A DNA stretch of 64,000 bases from Nitratireductor sp. XY-223 (lineage in GTDB: Bacteria; Pseudomonadota; Alphaproteobacteria; Rhizobiales; Rhizobiaceae): assembly GCF_004959855.1 (NCBI RefSeq), contig NZ_SPNT01000005.1, positions 186,001-250,000 on the forward strand, in the 5' to 3' direction. The stretch's first letter is position 1. Each line of letters begins with the position of its first letter. The notes under the pieces are model-generated. The model saw only the letters and a program-made list of their open reading frames with translations, had not been told where the DNA came from and did not search any database. The position numbers and the translations under genes were made by a program. Below, piece by piece: positions 25,630-35,113 of the stretch.

Positions 25630-27111
25630 ATGACCGTTCAGATCGAACTCGGCACCCAAACGTCCGGCATGCCCGCCGCGATGGATCTGGAGGAACTGCT
25701 TGCGACCCGGCTGCTGGTTCAGGGCAATTCCGGCTCGGGGAAATCGCATCTGCTGCGCCGGATCCTCGAGCAGAGCGCCCAATGGGTCCAGCAGGCGGTG
25801 ATCGATCCGGAAGGCGATTTCGTATCGCTTGCCGAAGAATTCGGCCACGTGGTCGTCGATGCCGGCAGCAGCGAGCGCGACCTTCAGACGATCGCCGCGC
25901 GCGTCCGGGAACACCGTGTTTCCGTGGTCTTCAACCTCGAAGGTCTCGATTCGGACGGCCAGATGAGGGCCGCAGGCGCTTTCCTCAACGGTCTTTTCGA
26001 GGTGGCGCGCGACATCTGGTATCCGATGCTGGTGGTGGTCGACGAAGCGCAGCTCTTCGCGCCGACGGCGTCCGGTGAGTTCTCGGAGGAGGCGCGGCGG
26101 GTGTCGCTCGGCGCCATGACCAACCTGATGTGCCGCGGTCGCAAGCGCGGACTGGCCGGCATCATCGCCACGCAGCGCCTCGCCAAGCTCGCCAAGAACG
26201 TCGCCGCGGAAGCATCGAATTTCCTGATGGGCCGCACGTTCCTCGATATCGACATGGCACGCGCCTCGGACCTTCTCGGCATGGAGCGCCGCCAGGCCGA
26301 GACGTTCCGCAATCTCGACCGCGGCCAGTTCGTGGCGCTTGGTCCGGCGCTCAGCCGCCGGCCGCTACAGGTGGCGATCGGTCCAGTGCGGACAAGGGGC
26401 ATGGGATCGAGCCCGAAACTCATGCCGCTGCCCGAACAGCCCACCGGCGGGGCGGCCGAAGAACTGCTCTTCGCCGCCGGCGATGCGTCGCCGCTCGTTG
26501 AGCGCGCGGCGCCGCGGCCAATCGAGGCCACCGGTGTGCTGCGGCAACTTTCCGAGGCGCGGCCGCTCCCGGACGGGGACCCGATTGCCGAGGACGGCAT
26601 GGATCCGCAGGAGCGGGACGCGGCGGTTGCCGGGATCCTCGCCGACATGCTGGCGGATCCTGATGCCGCCTATCAGGCGGTCGCCATCCTCTACCAGGAT
26701 TTCCAGGTACGCTGCCGCATTGCGAAAATCTCCCCGCCGCCCGACTTGCCGGGTTTCCGGGAACGCCTGGCCGTGGCGCGTGCCGGAGGCGCGGCCGGCG
26801 GGGTGGACAACGAGGACTGGGCGCGCGCCACGGCAATCGCCGCGCAGTTGCCGGACACCATGCGCGCCGCCTATCTGCTGCTCGCCCGTGCCGCCGCGCA
26901 GAAGGAACCCTGCCCTTCCAACCAGGCCATCGCCACCGCCTATGGCACGCGTTCGCCGGGGCGGGCGCGCTGGCTGCTCGGCTACATGGAGGAAAACGGT
27001 TTCCTCGCCTGCTCAAACGACCTGCGCGGCAGGCGGGTCATCGCGTTTCCCGAGCTCGACTGGCGGACGGAGCCGGGCGATCCGAACGGGGCGGAGGTCG
27101 CCCACTCCTGA
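25630..27111 (+). CDS. HerA/DUF87-like P-loop ATPase
   Basis: 493 residues. Walker A GNSGSGKSHLLRR is near residues 34-46 and Walker B MLVVVDEAQLF near 136-146. The IIATQRLAKLAKNVAAEASN stretch that follows is the sensor region of the HerA/FtsK DNA-translocase group. The last ~200 residues have no recognisable domain but end in a winged-helix-like segment (NQAIATAYGTRSPGRARWLLGYME). HerA proteins usually act with NurA or other nucleases on DNA; no nuclease gene is next door. It is followed 97 bases later by a nucleotide cyclase. The role is unknown. Confidence 0.85.
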   Translation: MTVQIELGTQTSGMPAAMDLEELLATRLLVQGNSGSGKSHLLRRILEQSAQWVQQAVIDPEGDFVSLAEEFGHVVVDAGSSERDLQTIAARVREHRVSVVFNLEGLDSDGQMRAAGAFLNGLFEVARDIWYPMLVVVDEAQLFAPTASGEFSEEARRVSLGAMTNLMCRGRKRGLAGIIATQRLAKLAKNVAAEASNFLMGRTFLDIDMARASDLLGMERRQAETFRNLDRGQFVALGPALSRRPLQVAIGPVRTRGMGSSPKLMPLPEQPTGGAAEELLFAAGDASPLVERAAPRPIEATGVLRQLSEARPLPDGDPIAEDGMDPQERDAAVAGILADMLADPDAAYQAVAILYQDFQVRCRIAKISPPPDLPGFRERLAVARAGGAAGGVDNEDWARATAIAAQLPDTMRAAYLLLARAAAQKEPCPSNQAIATAYGTRSPGRARWLLGYMEENGFLACSNDLRGRRVIAFPELDWRTEPGDPNGAEVAHS

Positions 27112-27208
27112 CAACGATCTGTCAGCAAGTTCCGCCGCTCCCTTGTATTTTGAAGTTCGGACGACAATTTATAGCCTCGAGACAGAATCATACGACCGGG
27201 CGACGAAA

Positions 27209-28492
27209 ATGGCAGAAGGTACACTTATTAAGGGCATCGGCGAATGGCTGATCGATCAGGCGCTGAGCGAACCCGATATTGTCGACATGTTCGGCGCGGT
27301 CTGCCAGCGGCTGTATGCGGCCGGCGTTCCGTTGGGGCGCGCCCGCATATCATGGTCGACGCTGCATCCGCTGTTCCAGGCGGAAACCGTGTTGTGGGAG
27401 CGCGGCAAGGAGCCCGTTCTCGATCAGTTCAGGCACCAGGCCGAGCGATCCGAGGACTATCTGAAAAGCCCCATGTACTTCATGTTCGAGCATGATATCG
27501 ACGTTCTGCGCCGCAAGCTGGAAGGCCCCAACAAGCTCGTCGATTTCCCCATCCTCGAAGACCTCATCCAACAGGGAATGACCGACTACCTGACCATCAC
27601 GACGGCCTTCGACAGCGATGCAAAGGAAATCGACCAGAAGCTCTTCGGCATGATCGTCGCATGGGCATCAGACAGGCCCGGCGGCTTTACCGAAGAGGAC
27701 GTCGCGGCGCTTCAGAAGATCCAGAGGCGCATGGCGGTCGCCTGCAAGACGGCGATCCAGTCGCGCATTGCCGGCAATATCGTCGAGACCTATCTCGGCC
27801 GCAAGGCCGGGCGCCAGGTGCTGGACGGCGCCATCAAGCGCGGCGACGGTCAGGAAACCCAGGCGGTCGTGTGGCTGTCGGACCTGCGCGATTCCACCGC
27901 GCTCGCCGACACGATGGCGCCCGACGCCTATTTCGACCTGCTCAATGCCTATTACGAATGCACGGCAGGCTCGGCCATCAAACATGGCGGTGAGGTTCTC
28001 GATTTCATCGGCGACGCGGTGCTCGCGATCTTTCCGTATGAAACGGACAAGGAGCTCCAGACAGCCGCCAGGGCAGCGACCCAAGCGCTGCGCGATGCGT
28101 TCACCATGCGCGAGACCGTCAACGAGGAACGCAAGGCGGACGGCCGCGTGGCCATCCGCTTCGGTGTCGGCCTCAACACCGGCAGGGTGATGTTCGGCAA
28201 TATCGGCGTCGAGGAGCGGCTGACCTTTTCGGTGATCGGTCCGACCGTCAACGAGGTGTCGCGCATCGAGACGCTGACGAAGGGTCTGGAATCGCACGCC
28301 CTGGTCACCGCAAAGATCGCGGCCAGCGAACCCGATTCATGGGTGTCGACAGGCAAGCACCGGCTGGCGGGCGTGTCGCAGGAGATCGAGCTCTTCGCGC
28401 CGAAGGCCGCGAAAAAAGGCATCGCCACAGAGACGATCAGCACCGAGCAGGACACCGCGGTCGGCGACGAGGCGCCGGTCGTCCGACATTAA
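27209..28492 (+). CDS. Class III adenylate/guanylate cyclase
   Basis: 427 residues; the frame is open further upstream inside the ATPase gene, but the ATG at 27209 is where unique coding begins. The N-terminal ~200 residues are a sensor-like helical region. The cyclase domain from about 220 has metal-binding aspartates in WLSDLRDSTALAD and DFIGDAVLAIFP and the transition-state Asn/Arg in VNEVSRIE. The VIGPTVN segment has Pro where many cyclases have Asp, a variant I recall from rhizobial enzymes. It should make cAMP in the cytoplasm. The signal that controls it is unknown. Confidence 0.88.
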   Translation: MAEGTLIKGIGEWLIDQALSEPDIVDMFGAVCQRLYAAGVPLGRARISWSTLHPLFQAETVLWERGKEPVLDQFRHQAERSEDYLKSPMYFMFEHDIDVLRRKLEGPNKLVDFPILEDLIQQGMTDYLTITTAFDSDAKEIDQKLFGMIVAWASDRPGGFTEEDVAALQKIQRRMAVACKTAIQSRIAGNIVETYLGRKAGRQVLDGAIKRGDGQETQAVVWLSDLRDSTALADTMAPDAYFDLLNAYYECTAGSAIKHGGEVLDFIGDAVLAIFPYETDKELQTAARAATQALRDAFTMRETVNEERKADGRVAIRFGVGLNTGRVMFGNIGVEERLTFSVIGPTVNEVSRIETLTKGLESHALVTAKIAASEPDSWVSTGKHRLAGVSQEIELFAPKAAKKGIATETISTEQDTAVGDEAPVVRH

Positions 28493-28518
28493 ACCTCTGA
28501 TGCCATCGGCGAGGGCAA

Positions 28519-28561
28519 GGAAGCCGGTGCGCGACGGGTGAACCGGCGCACACCGGCTTCC
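28519..28561. terminator. Bidirectional terminator-like hairpin
   Basis: Perfect 11-bp arms GGAAGCCGGTG and CACCGGCTTCC around a 21-base loop that can pair further. It sits between the convergent cyclase and chemoreceptor genes and could end both transcripts. Confidence 0.6.
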
Positions 28562-28578
28562 TCCATGACGACCACGTT

Positions 28579-30489
28579 TTAACCGCCGACGGCGAGCGGC
28601 GGTCTGCCATCATTATCGTTCCGGGGGATTTCGTTATCGGCGACACCGGTCTTGAATTCCCTGAGCATGGCGTCGATACCGGCGACTTCCTGCTTCAGGG
28701 TCTGGCTCGCGGCAGAGGCCTCCTCGGCAATCGCAGCGGTCTGCTGCGTACCCTGATCGATGTTGTTGACGGAATTGTCGATTTCCTGAAGCGCGACCGA
28801 CTGCTCGCCGGTCGTTCCGGAAATTGCCGAAACATGCTCGTTGATCTGGCCGACATCCGCAACGATGGTCTCAAGCGCCTCGCCGGTCTCGTTGACCAGC
28901 GCCGCTCCGGCCCGGACGTTTTCCCCGGACGTCTCGATGAGGGTTTTGATCTGACCGGCGGCAGCCGTCGAGCGTTGCGCCAGTTCGCGCACCTCGCTGG
29001 CGACCACGGCGAAGCCCTGCCCGGCCTCGCCGGCGCGGGCGGCTTCCACGCCCGCGTTGAGCGCAAGAAGATTGGTCTGGAAGGAAATATCGTCGATCAC
29101 ATCGATGATGTTGGTAATTTCGGCCGCGGATGCCTCTATCTTGTTCATGGCGTCGATGGCCTTGCGCACAACGGTGCCGGAATTTTCCGCGTTGTCCTTT
29201 GCCGTCGCCACAAGGCCGCTTGCCTCGGAGGCCCTTTCACTGGAGGATTTCATGGCGGAGGTGATTTCCTCCAGCGCGGCGGCTGTTTCCTCGACCGTCG
29301 CGGCCTGCTGTTCAGTGCGTCCCGCGAGATTGTCGGCGGCAACGGTTATCTCGCCGGAGCTTGAGAGAATCTGCGCCGACGCGTCGCTGATGCGGTCGAT
29401 GATTTCGGAAAGGAGCGTGAAGGTCTCGTTGAAATCGTCCTTCAGCTTTTGGTAGTCGGGCGGGAATTCCTCCGCAATCCGGTAGCTGAAGTCCTTTCGC
29501 GAAATCGCCGTCATCGCCTGGCTGAAACTGTCGGCCACTCGCTCACGCTCCGCGGCAACGGCTTCGTCCTGCCGTTTCTGCTCGGCGTCCGCCGTCTCCT
29601 TTCTCTGCCGCTGCTCGGCTTTCTCGGCCTCCAATTCCACATTGCGCTCGGTGTTTTCCTTGAATACTTCCAACGCATTCGCCATCTGGCCAAGTTCATC
29701 CTGGCGCTCGAGGCACGGAACGTCGGTGTCCAGCCGGCCGTTGGCAATGTCTCCCATGGCGCCGGTCATTTTATTGATCGGCCCGGAGATAGCCCGCGCA
29801 CCGGCGATCACCACCGCCAGGATCGCGAGTCCGGCCACAAATATGCCGATAAGGATGTTGTCCTTCAGGTTGGCGGCGGCCGTCATCGCCTGATCGACGT
29901 TCGAATTGATTTCCAGAACGCCCCGGACATCGCCGACGTGCCAGTCGCTCTTTGGAGTCTGAGGGTGGGCGTTGTGGCAATCGACGCAGCCCTGAACGGC
30001 CATTTTGTCGGCAATGGCGATACGCATCACCGTGCTGCCGTCGCGCACCTCCTGCCGTTTGAACACCTGATCGGGATTTTCATTGAGAAACGCCCAGGCG
30101 CTTGTCATGAAGTCGTCCATGACCCGGTCCTGCCGGTTCGGGAAGGGATAGGCGCTGTAGAGCGCCATCGTGGTGTTCTCGGCAGCCAACAGGGCACTCA
30201 GATCATGGATCAGCGTTGCCGGCAGCGGGATCGCGTCCGGCTGGTCGGCGTGGTCGATCGCCGGTTTGAGTCCGCCCGTGGCCTTTGCCTTCCTGATGAC
30301 ATTTTGCGTGTAGTAGCCGCGGATGGTCTTGAACTGGTTTGCGGTCTGAAGACCTGCCTGTGTCGCCGCATCCAGCGCATTGTTGACCACGATGTTCGGA
30401 ATGACGGCCCACGCGATCACAAGGCAGATCAAGATGACCACCGGCACAGGCAGCGCCAGTTTGAAGACAAGGGATTTTCTGAAAGACAT
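28579..30489 (-). CDS. Methyl-accepting chemotaxis protein with a periplasmic c-type heme motif
   Basis: About 636 residues. A first membrane segment (LALPVPVVILICLVIAWAVI) is followed by a ~165-residue periplasmic domain, a second membrane segment (ILIGIFVAGLAILAVVIAGA), HAMP, a coiled coil and the MCP signalling domain, whose hairpin tip includes NLLALNAGVEAARAGEAGQG. The periplasmic domain contains CVDCH, a CxxCH heme c attachment motif, in a Tll0287/DUF3365-like context (MAVQGCVDCHNAHPQTPKSDW). It therefore probably senses redox state, oxygen or NO and signals to CheA. The start is uncertain: ATG 30489 is preferred, with in-frame starts at 30507 and 30609. No che genes are nearby. Confidence 0.9.
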   Translation of the reverse strand: MSFRKSLVFKLALPVPVVILICLVIAWAVIPNIVVNNALDAATQAGLQTANQFKTIRGYYTQNVIRKAKATGGLKPAIDHADQPDAIPLPATLIHDLSALLAAENTTMALYSAYPFPNRQDRVMDDFMTSAWAFLNENPDQVFKRQEVRDGSTVMRIAIADKMAVQGCVDCHNAHPQTPKSDWHVGDVRGVLEINSNVDQAMTAAANLKDNILIGIFVAGLAILAVVIAGARAISGPINKMTGAMGDIANGRLDTDVPCLERQDELGQMANALEVFKENTERNVELEAEKAEQRQRKETADAEQKRQDEAVAAERERVADSFSQAMTAISRKDFSYRIAEEFPPDYQKLKDDFNETFTLLSEIIDRISDASAQILSSSGEITVAADNLAGRTEQQAATVEETAAALEEITSAMKSSSERASEASGLVATAKDNAENSGTVVRKAIDAMNKIEASAAEITNIIDVIDDISFQTNLLALNAGVEAARAGEAGQGFAVVASEVRELAQRSTAAAGQIKTLIETSGENVRAGAALVNETGEALETIVADVGQINEHVSAISGTTGEQSVALQEIDNSVNNIDQGTQQTAAIAEEASAASQTLKQEVAGIDAMLREFKTGVADNEIPRNDNDGRPPLAVGG

Positions 30490-30735
30490 CGTATTTGCGC
30501 CAGTCATGTCCAAATCGGACACAAGGGCCAATGCGACTGAAGAAATCATTCCGCCGGCAGTTCGGTCGTCATGCCAGATCTGTATAGTTCTGAGATAAGT
30601 CTGGTCCACGCCGTATAGAAGCGCTGTGCATCATGCAATTGGGTAGTCTATTTACCCAAACCACTAAATATTGATGGTGAACGAATAGAGTTTCCGATTG
30701 GTTAATCGGAGATACATGCAAGAATTCATCTCTCT

Positions 30736-31347
30736 TCAGTCATTCGACAGGGCAAGTCGCAGGCCGAGCGCGCCAAAGGCGCCGGCGAACCCGCGCCGCA
30801 TCCAGCGCATGACCGCCGGCTTCGATATGACGTGGCGCCGGGCGGCGGCCGCGAAGGTGCCGTAGCCGACGAAAACGATGAATGTCAGAAGCATGAAGAC
30901 CGCTGCGAGCGCAAGCATCTGGGCCGTGGCGTCGGCCGCACCGGCAGGAACGAACTGCGGAAGAAAGGCGAGGAAGAACAGCGAAAGCTTCGGATTGAGG
31001 ATGTTCAAAAGGATGCCGTCGATCACAACCTTGCGGCCGGACCTTTGCGCACCTTGCCGGGATATTTCAAACGCGCCGCCGTCGCGCAGCATTCCCCAGG
31101 CCATGTAGAGCAGGTAAGCGACACCCAGATACTTGACGATCTGGAAGGCAAGCGCGCTGGCGTGCAGAAGGGCCGCGAGCCCGACAATGCTGGCTGCGAC
31201 ATGCGGCACGATGCCGAGCGTGCAGCCGAAGGCGGCCAACACGCTGGCGCGCCAGCCGCGGCCGAGCCCGATGGCAAGCGTGTAGAGCACGCCGGTTCCC
31301 GGCAGCAGCACGACCACAAGCGATGTCAGAAGATATTCCGGTGTCAC
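30736..31347 (-). CDS. LysE/RhtB-family amino acid exporter
   Basis: 203 residues with about six membrane segments. The N-terminus with LLPGTGVLYTLAIGLGRGWR and the middle GVAYLLYMAWGMLRDGG match the LysE superfamily, which exports amino acids or derivatives. The conserved DGILLNILNPKLSLFFLAFLP is the typical NPK signature. It stands alone, 246 bases upstream of the chemoreceptor on the same strand. The substrate cannot be predicted. Confidence 0.9.
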   Translation of the reverse strand: MTPEYLLTSLVVVLLPGTGVLYTLAIGLGRGWRASVLAAFGCTLGIVPHVAASIVGLAALLHASALAFQIVKYLGVAYLLYMAWGMLRDGGAFEISRQGAQRSGRKVVIDGILLNILNPKLSLFFLAFLPQFVPAGAADATAQMLALAAVFMLLTFIVFVGYGTFAAAARRHVISKPAVMRWMRRGFAGAFGALGLRLALSND

Positions 31348-31485
31348 GCGTTTCCTCCATTGCTCGATCGGCGCCGGCGCATGTGATCAGACATTGGGGA
31401 GCAATTCAAGACGGCGCTCCGATGGGCGGCAAGGCGCTTGCCCGGTTCCGCGCTTTGTGCCCCTATTGACCGGACCAGAGGAGAG

Positions 31486-31980
31486 ATGCGGATGAAACAG
31501 CTTCTACTTGCGGCAATCCTGATCCTGGCGGCGGTGGTGCCGCCGCGGGCCGAAACCCTTTCGCTCGACTACCAGGCGGTCATGCATGTGCGCTCGTCGA
31601 CCGCCGTTCCCGTCCTTGACGATGCTGCCCATCTGGTAGGCATCGCCGAATTCCGCGGGCTCGCCATCTTTGCCGACGGCACGGTCGCCGTGCACCGCTA
31701 TGACGGCTGGTTCGACCTTGAGGAGGGCTCGGGCAAGTTCCACGGCTACGCGCTGTGGACCTTTTCCGACGGATCCGAGCTGCGGGCACCCTATAGCGGC
31801 GCGGCAACGGCGACCGGTGACGGCGGCGTTGCCGTCGAAGCGACGTTCGAGGGATTCACGGGCAGCGGGCGCTTCGCTGAAGCGACCGGCACGGGCGAAT
31901 TCTCGGGCCGGCGGCTCGACGCCATCGACAAGGGCGGCAGTACCTACCTTGACGGCAAGCTCGCCATAACAACGCCCTGA
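31486..31980 (+). CDS. Small exported protein, probably beta-rich
   Basis: 164 residues with a signal peptide (MRMKQLLLAAILILAAVVPP, cleavage after RAE or PRA near residue 22). The mature part has alternating hydrophobic and Gly/Thr-rich stretches (GYALWTFSDGSELRAPYSGAA, then ATFEGFTGSGRFAEATGTGE), suggesting a small beta-barrel or sandwich. No cysteines are seen. The start is fixed by a GAGGAGAG site and the signal peptide. It is 18 bases before the VOC gene and probably co-transcribed with it. I do not recognise the family. Confidence 0.8.
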   Translation: MRMKQLLLAAILILAAVVPPRAETLSLDYQAVMHVRSSTAVPVLDDAAHLVGIAEFRGLAIFADGTVAVHRYDGWFDLEEGSGKFHGYALWTFSDGSELRAPYSGAATATGDGGVAVEATFEGFTGSGRFAEATGTGEFSGRRLDAIDKGGSTYLDGKLAITTP

Positions 31981-31998
31981 ATGCGAAAGGAGCCCGGT

Positions 31999-32370
31999 AT
32001 GATCGGTTACGTCATGCTCGGAACCAACGATCTCGATCGTTCCGTCGGATTTTATGACGCGTTGCTCGGCGAAATGGGCGCAACAAGGCGGAACACCACA
32101 CAACGACTTGCCGCCTGGAGCTTCGGTGACGGACGCACGGTCCTGTCGGTGACGCTCCCCATCGATCGCAACGATGCAAGCGTCGGCAACGGTTCGATGG
32201 TCGCGCTTGGCGTGCGGAGCCCGGAAAAAGTGGATGCGCTCTACGCCAGGGCCCTGGAACTGGGCGGCTCGAGCGAGGGCGAGCCCGGTTATCGGGGCGA
32301 GACGTTCTACGCCGGATACTTCCGCGATCCGGACGGTAACAAGCTGAATTTCTTCAGTTATTCGGAATGA
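31999..32370 (+). CDS. VOC-family glyoxalase-like protein
   Basis: 123 residues, a single VOC domain: GYVMLGTNDLDRSVGFYDAL at the start and YFRDPDGNKLNFFSY at the end, the usual glyoxalase/bleomycin-resistance pattern. The metal-site residue in the first strand is not a histidine, and the terminal Glu is replaced (KLNFF), so metal-dependent catalysis is doubtful. The start at 31999 follows AAAGGAG; an in-frame ATG at 31981 sits right after the preceding stop. Confidence 0.85.
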   Translation: MIGYVMLGTNDLDRSVGFYDALLGEMGATRRNTTQRLAAWSFGDGRTVLSVTLPIDRNDASVGNGSMVALGVRSPEKVDALYARALELGGSSEGEPGYRGETFYAGYFRDPDGNKLNFFSYSE

Positions 32371-32372
32371 TA

Positions 32373-32395
32373 GACGGCCGCTAAAGGCGGCCGTC
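32373..32395. terminator. Bidirectional terminator-like hairpin
   Basis: Perfect 9-bp arms GACGGCCGC and GCGGCCGTC around TAAAG, located between the convergent VOC gene and the livF-type gene. No long T tract on either side. Confidence 0.55.
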
Positions 32396-32420
32396 ACCTC
32401 GATGCGCTTTGAGCAGGGGC

Positions 32421-33194
32421 CTAAATCGCCAGATATTCGTTGCGCAGGTCCTCGTCGTCGAGCACGTCCTGGGCGGCGCCCGAATAGACCACCTCGCCCA
32501 TATCGACGATGACCGCCTTGTCCGCCAGCTTCAGCGCCGCGACGGCATTCTGCTCGACGATGATGGTGGTGATGCCGATCTCCTTGATCTGCCGCACGAT
32601 CTTCTCGATCTCCTGGACGATGACCGGCGCCAGGCCCTCATAGGGCTCGTCGAGCAGCAGCAGCTTGACGTCGCGGGCGAGCGCCCGGGCGACGGCCAGC
32701 ATCTGCTGCTCGCCGCCGGAAAGCGTCGTCCCGATCTGGGCGCGGCGCTCGGCAAGGCGGGGGAAATGCTCGTAAATGCGTTCGAGCTCCCAGCCGATCG
32801 GCTCCTCGACCTGCGACAGGATGAGGTTCTCCTCAACGGTCAGGCCGCCGATGATACGCCGGTCCTCCGGCACCAGCTGGATGCCCATCTGGGCCGCCTG
32901 GAAGGACTTCTTGTCGTGCAGGCTCTCGCCGCCGAGATAGATCTCGCCCTGTTTCAGCTCCGGATCGTCGACACGGGCGATGGTGCGCAGCGTCGATGTC
33001 TTGCCGGCGCCGTTGCGGCCCAGCAGTGCCAGGATCTCGCCTTCGTTAAGATCCAGCGAAATGCCCTGAACGATGTAGGACTCGCCGTAATAGGCGTGGA
33101 TGTCGCGAACGCTGAAGAAGGAATCTTTCGGGTCCGGACGGGGAATCTCGAGTTCGGCAACCTCGAGGCTGCTTGCATCCGTTTTCGTCAGCAT
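32421..33194 (-). CDS. livF: Branched-chain-type ABC transporter ATPase, LivF-like
   Basis: 257 residues. Walker A GRNGAGKT follows a ~45-residue head, then comes the LivF-type QLVPEDRRIIGGLTVEENL, the signature LSGGEQQMLAVARAL and Walker B LLLLDEPYEGLAP. It energises import with LivG. The start at 33194 is placed one base after the livG-type stop. It is the last gene of the five-gene operon. The N-terminal extension of ~25 residues before the ATPase fold is longer than usual. Confidence 0.92.
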   Translation of the reverse strand: MLTKTDASSLEVAELEIPRPDPKDSFFSVRDIHAYYGESYIVQGISLDLNEGEILALLGRNGAGKTSTLRTIARVDDPELKQGEIYLGGESLHDKKSFQAAQMGIQLVPEDRRIIGGLTVEENLILSQVEEPIGWELERIYEHFPRLAERRAQIGTTLSGGEQQMLAVARALARDVKLLLLDEPYEGLAPVIVQEIEKIVRQIKEIGITTIIVEQNAVAALKLADKAVIVDMGEVVYSGAAQDVLDDEDLRNEYLAI

Positions 33195-33195
33195 G

Positions 33196-33957
33196 TCAGT
33201 GCGCTCCGCCAAGATAAGCTTCCTGTACCTTCGGGTTCCCTTTGATCTCGTCCGGTGTTCCCGATGCGATGATCCGGCCCTGTGCAAGGACCGAGATCTT
33301 GTCGGCCAGCGAAAACACCACATGCATATCATGCTCGATGATGACCTTCGTCATACCACGCTCCTTGATGGTCTTCAAAAGGTCAACGGTCCGATTGGTG
33401 TCGTGGCGCGACATGCCGGCCGTCGGCTCGTCCAGAAGCAGCAGCTTCGGATGCTGGATGAGACACATGGCCAGCTCCAGCCGGCGCTTGTCGCCGCGCG
33501 ACAGCGATGCCGCCTCGCGGTCCTTCATCACCTCCAGGCCGACGTCGGCAAGGGTCTTTTCGGCTTCCTCGCGGATCGCGGCCTCATGCCTCAGTTTCGA
33601 AAATGGCCTGAGGCTGAAGGCGCCGTCGCGGCTGGCGAATGCCGGTATCATGACGTTGTCGAGCAGCGTCAGATCGGAAAAGATCTCCGGCGTCTGGAAC
33701 ACCCGCGAGACGCCAAGCTGGTTGATTTCGAAGGGCGTGTGGTTGTCGAGCACCTCGCCGTTGAAGACCACGTGGCCGCTGTCGGGCCTGATGCGGCCGA
33801 CGCATACATTGAGCAATGTCGACTTGCCGGCGCCGTTCGGGCCGATGATGGCGTGGGTGGTGCCTTCCTCGACATTGAGATCGACATCGCTGAGGGCCTT
33901 CAGTCCGCCAAAGCTCTTGTGGACATCGGCCACGTGAAGAACGCTGTTTGCAACCAT
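33196..33957 (-). CDS. livG: Branched-chain-type ABC transporter ATPase, LivG-like
   Basis: 253 residues. Walker A GPNGAGKST, the signature LSRGDKRRLELAMCL (Arg in place of the usual Gly) and Walker B LLLLDEPTAGMS are visible, with an H-loop in VIIEHDMHVVFSLADKI. It pairs with the LivF-like ATPase. It starts 12 bases after the livM-type gene. The VFQTPEIFSDLTLLDNVMIP stretch is typical of LivG. Confidence 0.92.
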   Translation of the reverse strand: MVANSVLHVADVHKSFGGLKALSDVDLNVEEGTTHAIIGPNGAGKSTLLNVCVGRIRPDSGHVVFNGEVLDNHTPFEINQLGVSRVFQTPEIFSDLTLLDNVMIPAFASRDGAFSLRPFSKLRHEAAIREEAEKTLADVGLEVMKDREAASLSRGDKRRLELAMCLIQHPKLLLLDEPTAGMSRHDTNRTVDLLKTIKERGMTKVIIEHDMHVVFSLADKISVLAQGRIIASGTPDEIKGNPKVQEAYLGGAH

Positions 33958-33969
33958 TGTCCGGCCCTC

Positions 33970-35109
33970 CTATTCCGCCGGTTGAACGGCAACCGCCGGT
34001 TCCGATTTTCCACCGCCGCCGCCGGAGAAACGCCGCAACAGGCGCCGCCATCCCTCCATCAGGCCGCCCGGCAGGAAGATGACGATCAGCATGAACAGCA
34101 CGCCCAGCGTCAGGTGCCATCCCTCGCCGACAAACAGGCTTGAAACGTCGACGGCGATGGCCTGCAGGCCTTCAGGAAGGAACGAGAAGAAGTGTTCAAG
34201 CGTGTTCTCGTTGAAGGACGAGAAGATGTTCTCGAGATACTTGATCAGCCAGGCGCCCAGCATCGGCCCGACCAGGGTTCCGACACCGCCCAGAATGGTC
34301 ATCAGCACGACCTCGCCCGAAGCGGTCCACTGCATGCGCTCGGCGCCGGCGAGCGGGTCCGTCACAGCCAGCAGCGATCCGGCCAGGCCGGCGAACATGC
34401 CGGAAATCACGAACGCCGCCAGCGTATAGGGCCGGGTGTTGATGCCGGTATAGCCCATGCGGTTCTGGTTGGACTTGACGCCGCGCAGCGTCAGACCGAA
34501 GGGCGAATTGAAAATGCGCCGGGTTATGAAGAAGCAGATGATCAGCACGACGGCGCAGAAATAGAAGCCCGGATAGCCGCTCATGTCGATGCCGAAGAGG
34601 TTGGTCTCGGGCAGTCCGGCACCCGGTGTCGAGAACGCGTTGTCGATGATGCGCGGATCCTGGAGAGTCAGCTGCAGCCCCGTCTCGCCATTGGTGATCG
34701 GTGTCAGAACCGAATAGGCGAGGTTGTACGACATTTGCGCGAAGGCGAGCGTCAGGATCGAGAAATAGATGCCGGAACGGCGCAGACTCACATAGCCGAT
34801 CGCGAGGGCAAAGATGCCGGCAAAAGCGACACCGAACACGATGGCCGGAAGCACGTTCATGGTGAACAGCTTGAACGACCAGACCGCCGCGTAGGATCCG
34901 ACGCCAAGGAAGGCGGCGTGACCGAAGGACAGGTAACCGGTCAGTCCGAACAGGATATTGAACCCCATGGCGAAGATCGCGAAAATCGCGAATTTCTGCA
35001 GCAGATCGGGATAGTTGGCACCGAAAGGCGTCAGCCAGATGGGCATCAGCAGGATGACTAGCGAAAAGGCGGCCAGGGCAAACGGTTCTCTGTTGAGCAT
35101 CTGCTTCAT
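33970..35109 (-). CDS. livM: Branched-chain-type ABC transporter permease, LivM-like
   Basis: 379 residues with about ten membrane segments. LivM signatures are [22 protein letters not shown] and YLSLR-like [21 protein letters not shown] periplasmic loop of ~45 residues carries the family-variable part. The C-terminal tail is Gly- and Pro-rich. It forms the channel with the LivH-type subunit, whose gene ends four bases upstream. Confidence 0.92.
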   Translation of the reverse strand: MKQMLNREPFALAAFSLVILLMPIWLTPFGANYPDLLQKFAIFAIFAMGFNILFGLTGYLSFGHAAFLGVGSYAAVWSFKLFTMNVLPAIVFGVAFAGIFALAIGYVSLRRSGIYFSILTLAFAQMSYNLAYSVLTPITNGETGLQLTLQDPRIIDNAFSTPGAGLPETNLFGIDMSGYPGFYFCAVVLIICFFITRRIFNSPFGLTLRGVKSNQNRMGYTGINTRPYTLAAFVISGMFAGLAGSLLAVTDPLAGAERMQWTASGEVVLMTILGGVGTLVGPMLGAWLIKYLENIFSSFNENTLEHFFSFLPEGLQAIAVDVSSLFVGEGWHLTLGVLFMLIVIFLPGGLMEGWRRLLRRFSGGGGGKSEPAVAVQPAE

Positions 35110-35113
35110 GGTT

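Noticed and set aside
25630-27111. HerA-NurA type antiphage defence system
   Set aside because: No nuclease or other defence gene is adjacent, and the surrounding genes are ordinary metabolism and stress response.
26339-27208. Upstream extension of the cyclase gene inside the ATPase gene
   Set aside because: The extension overlaps the ATPase in another frame and is Arg/Pro/Ser-rich. The cyclase most likely begins at 27209.
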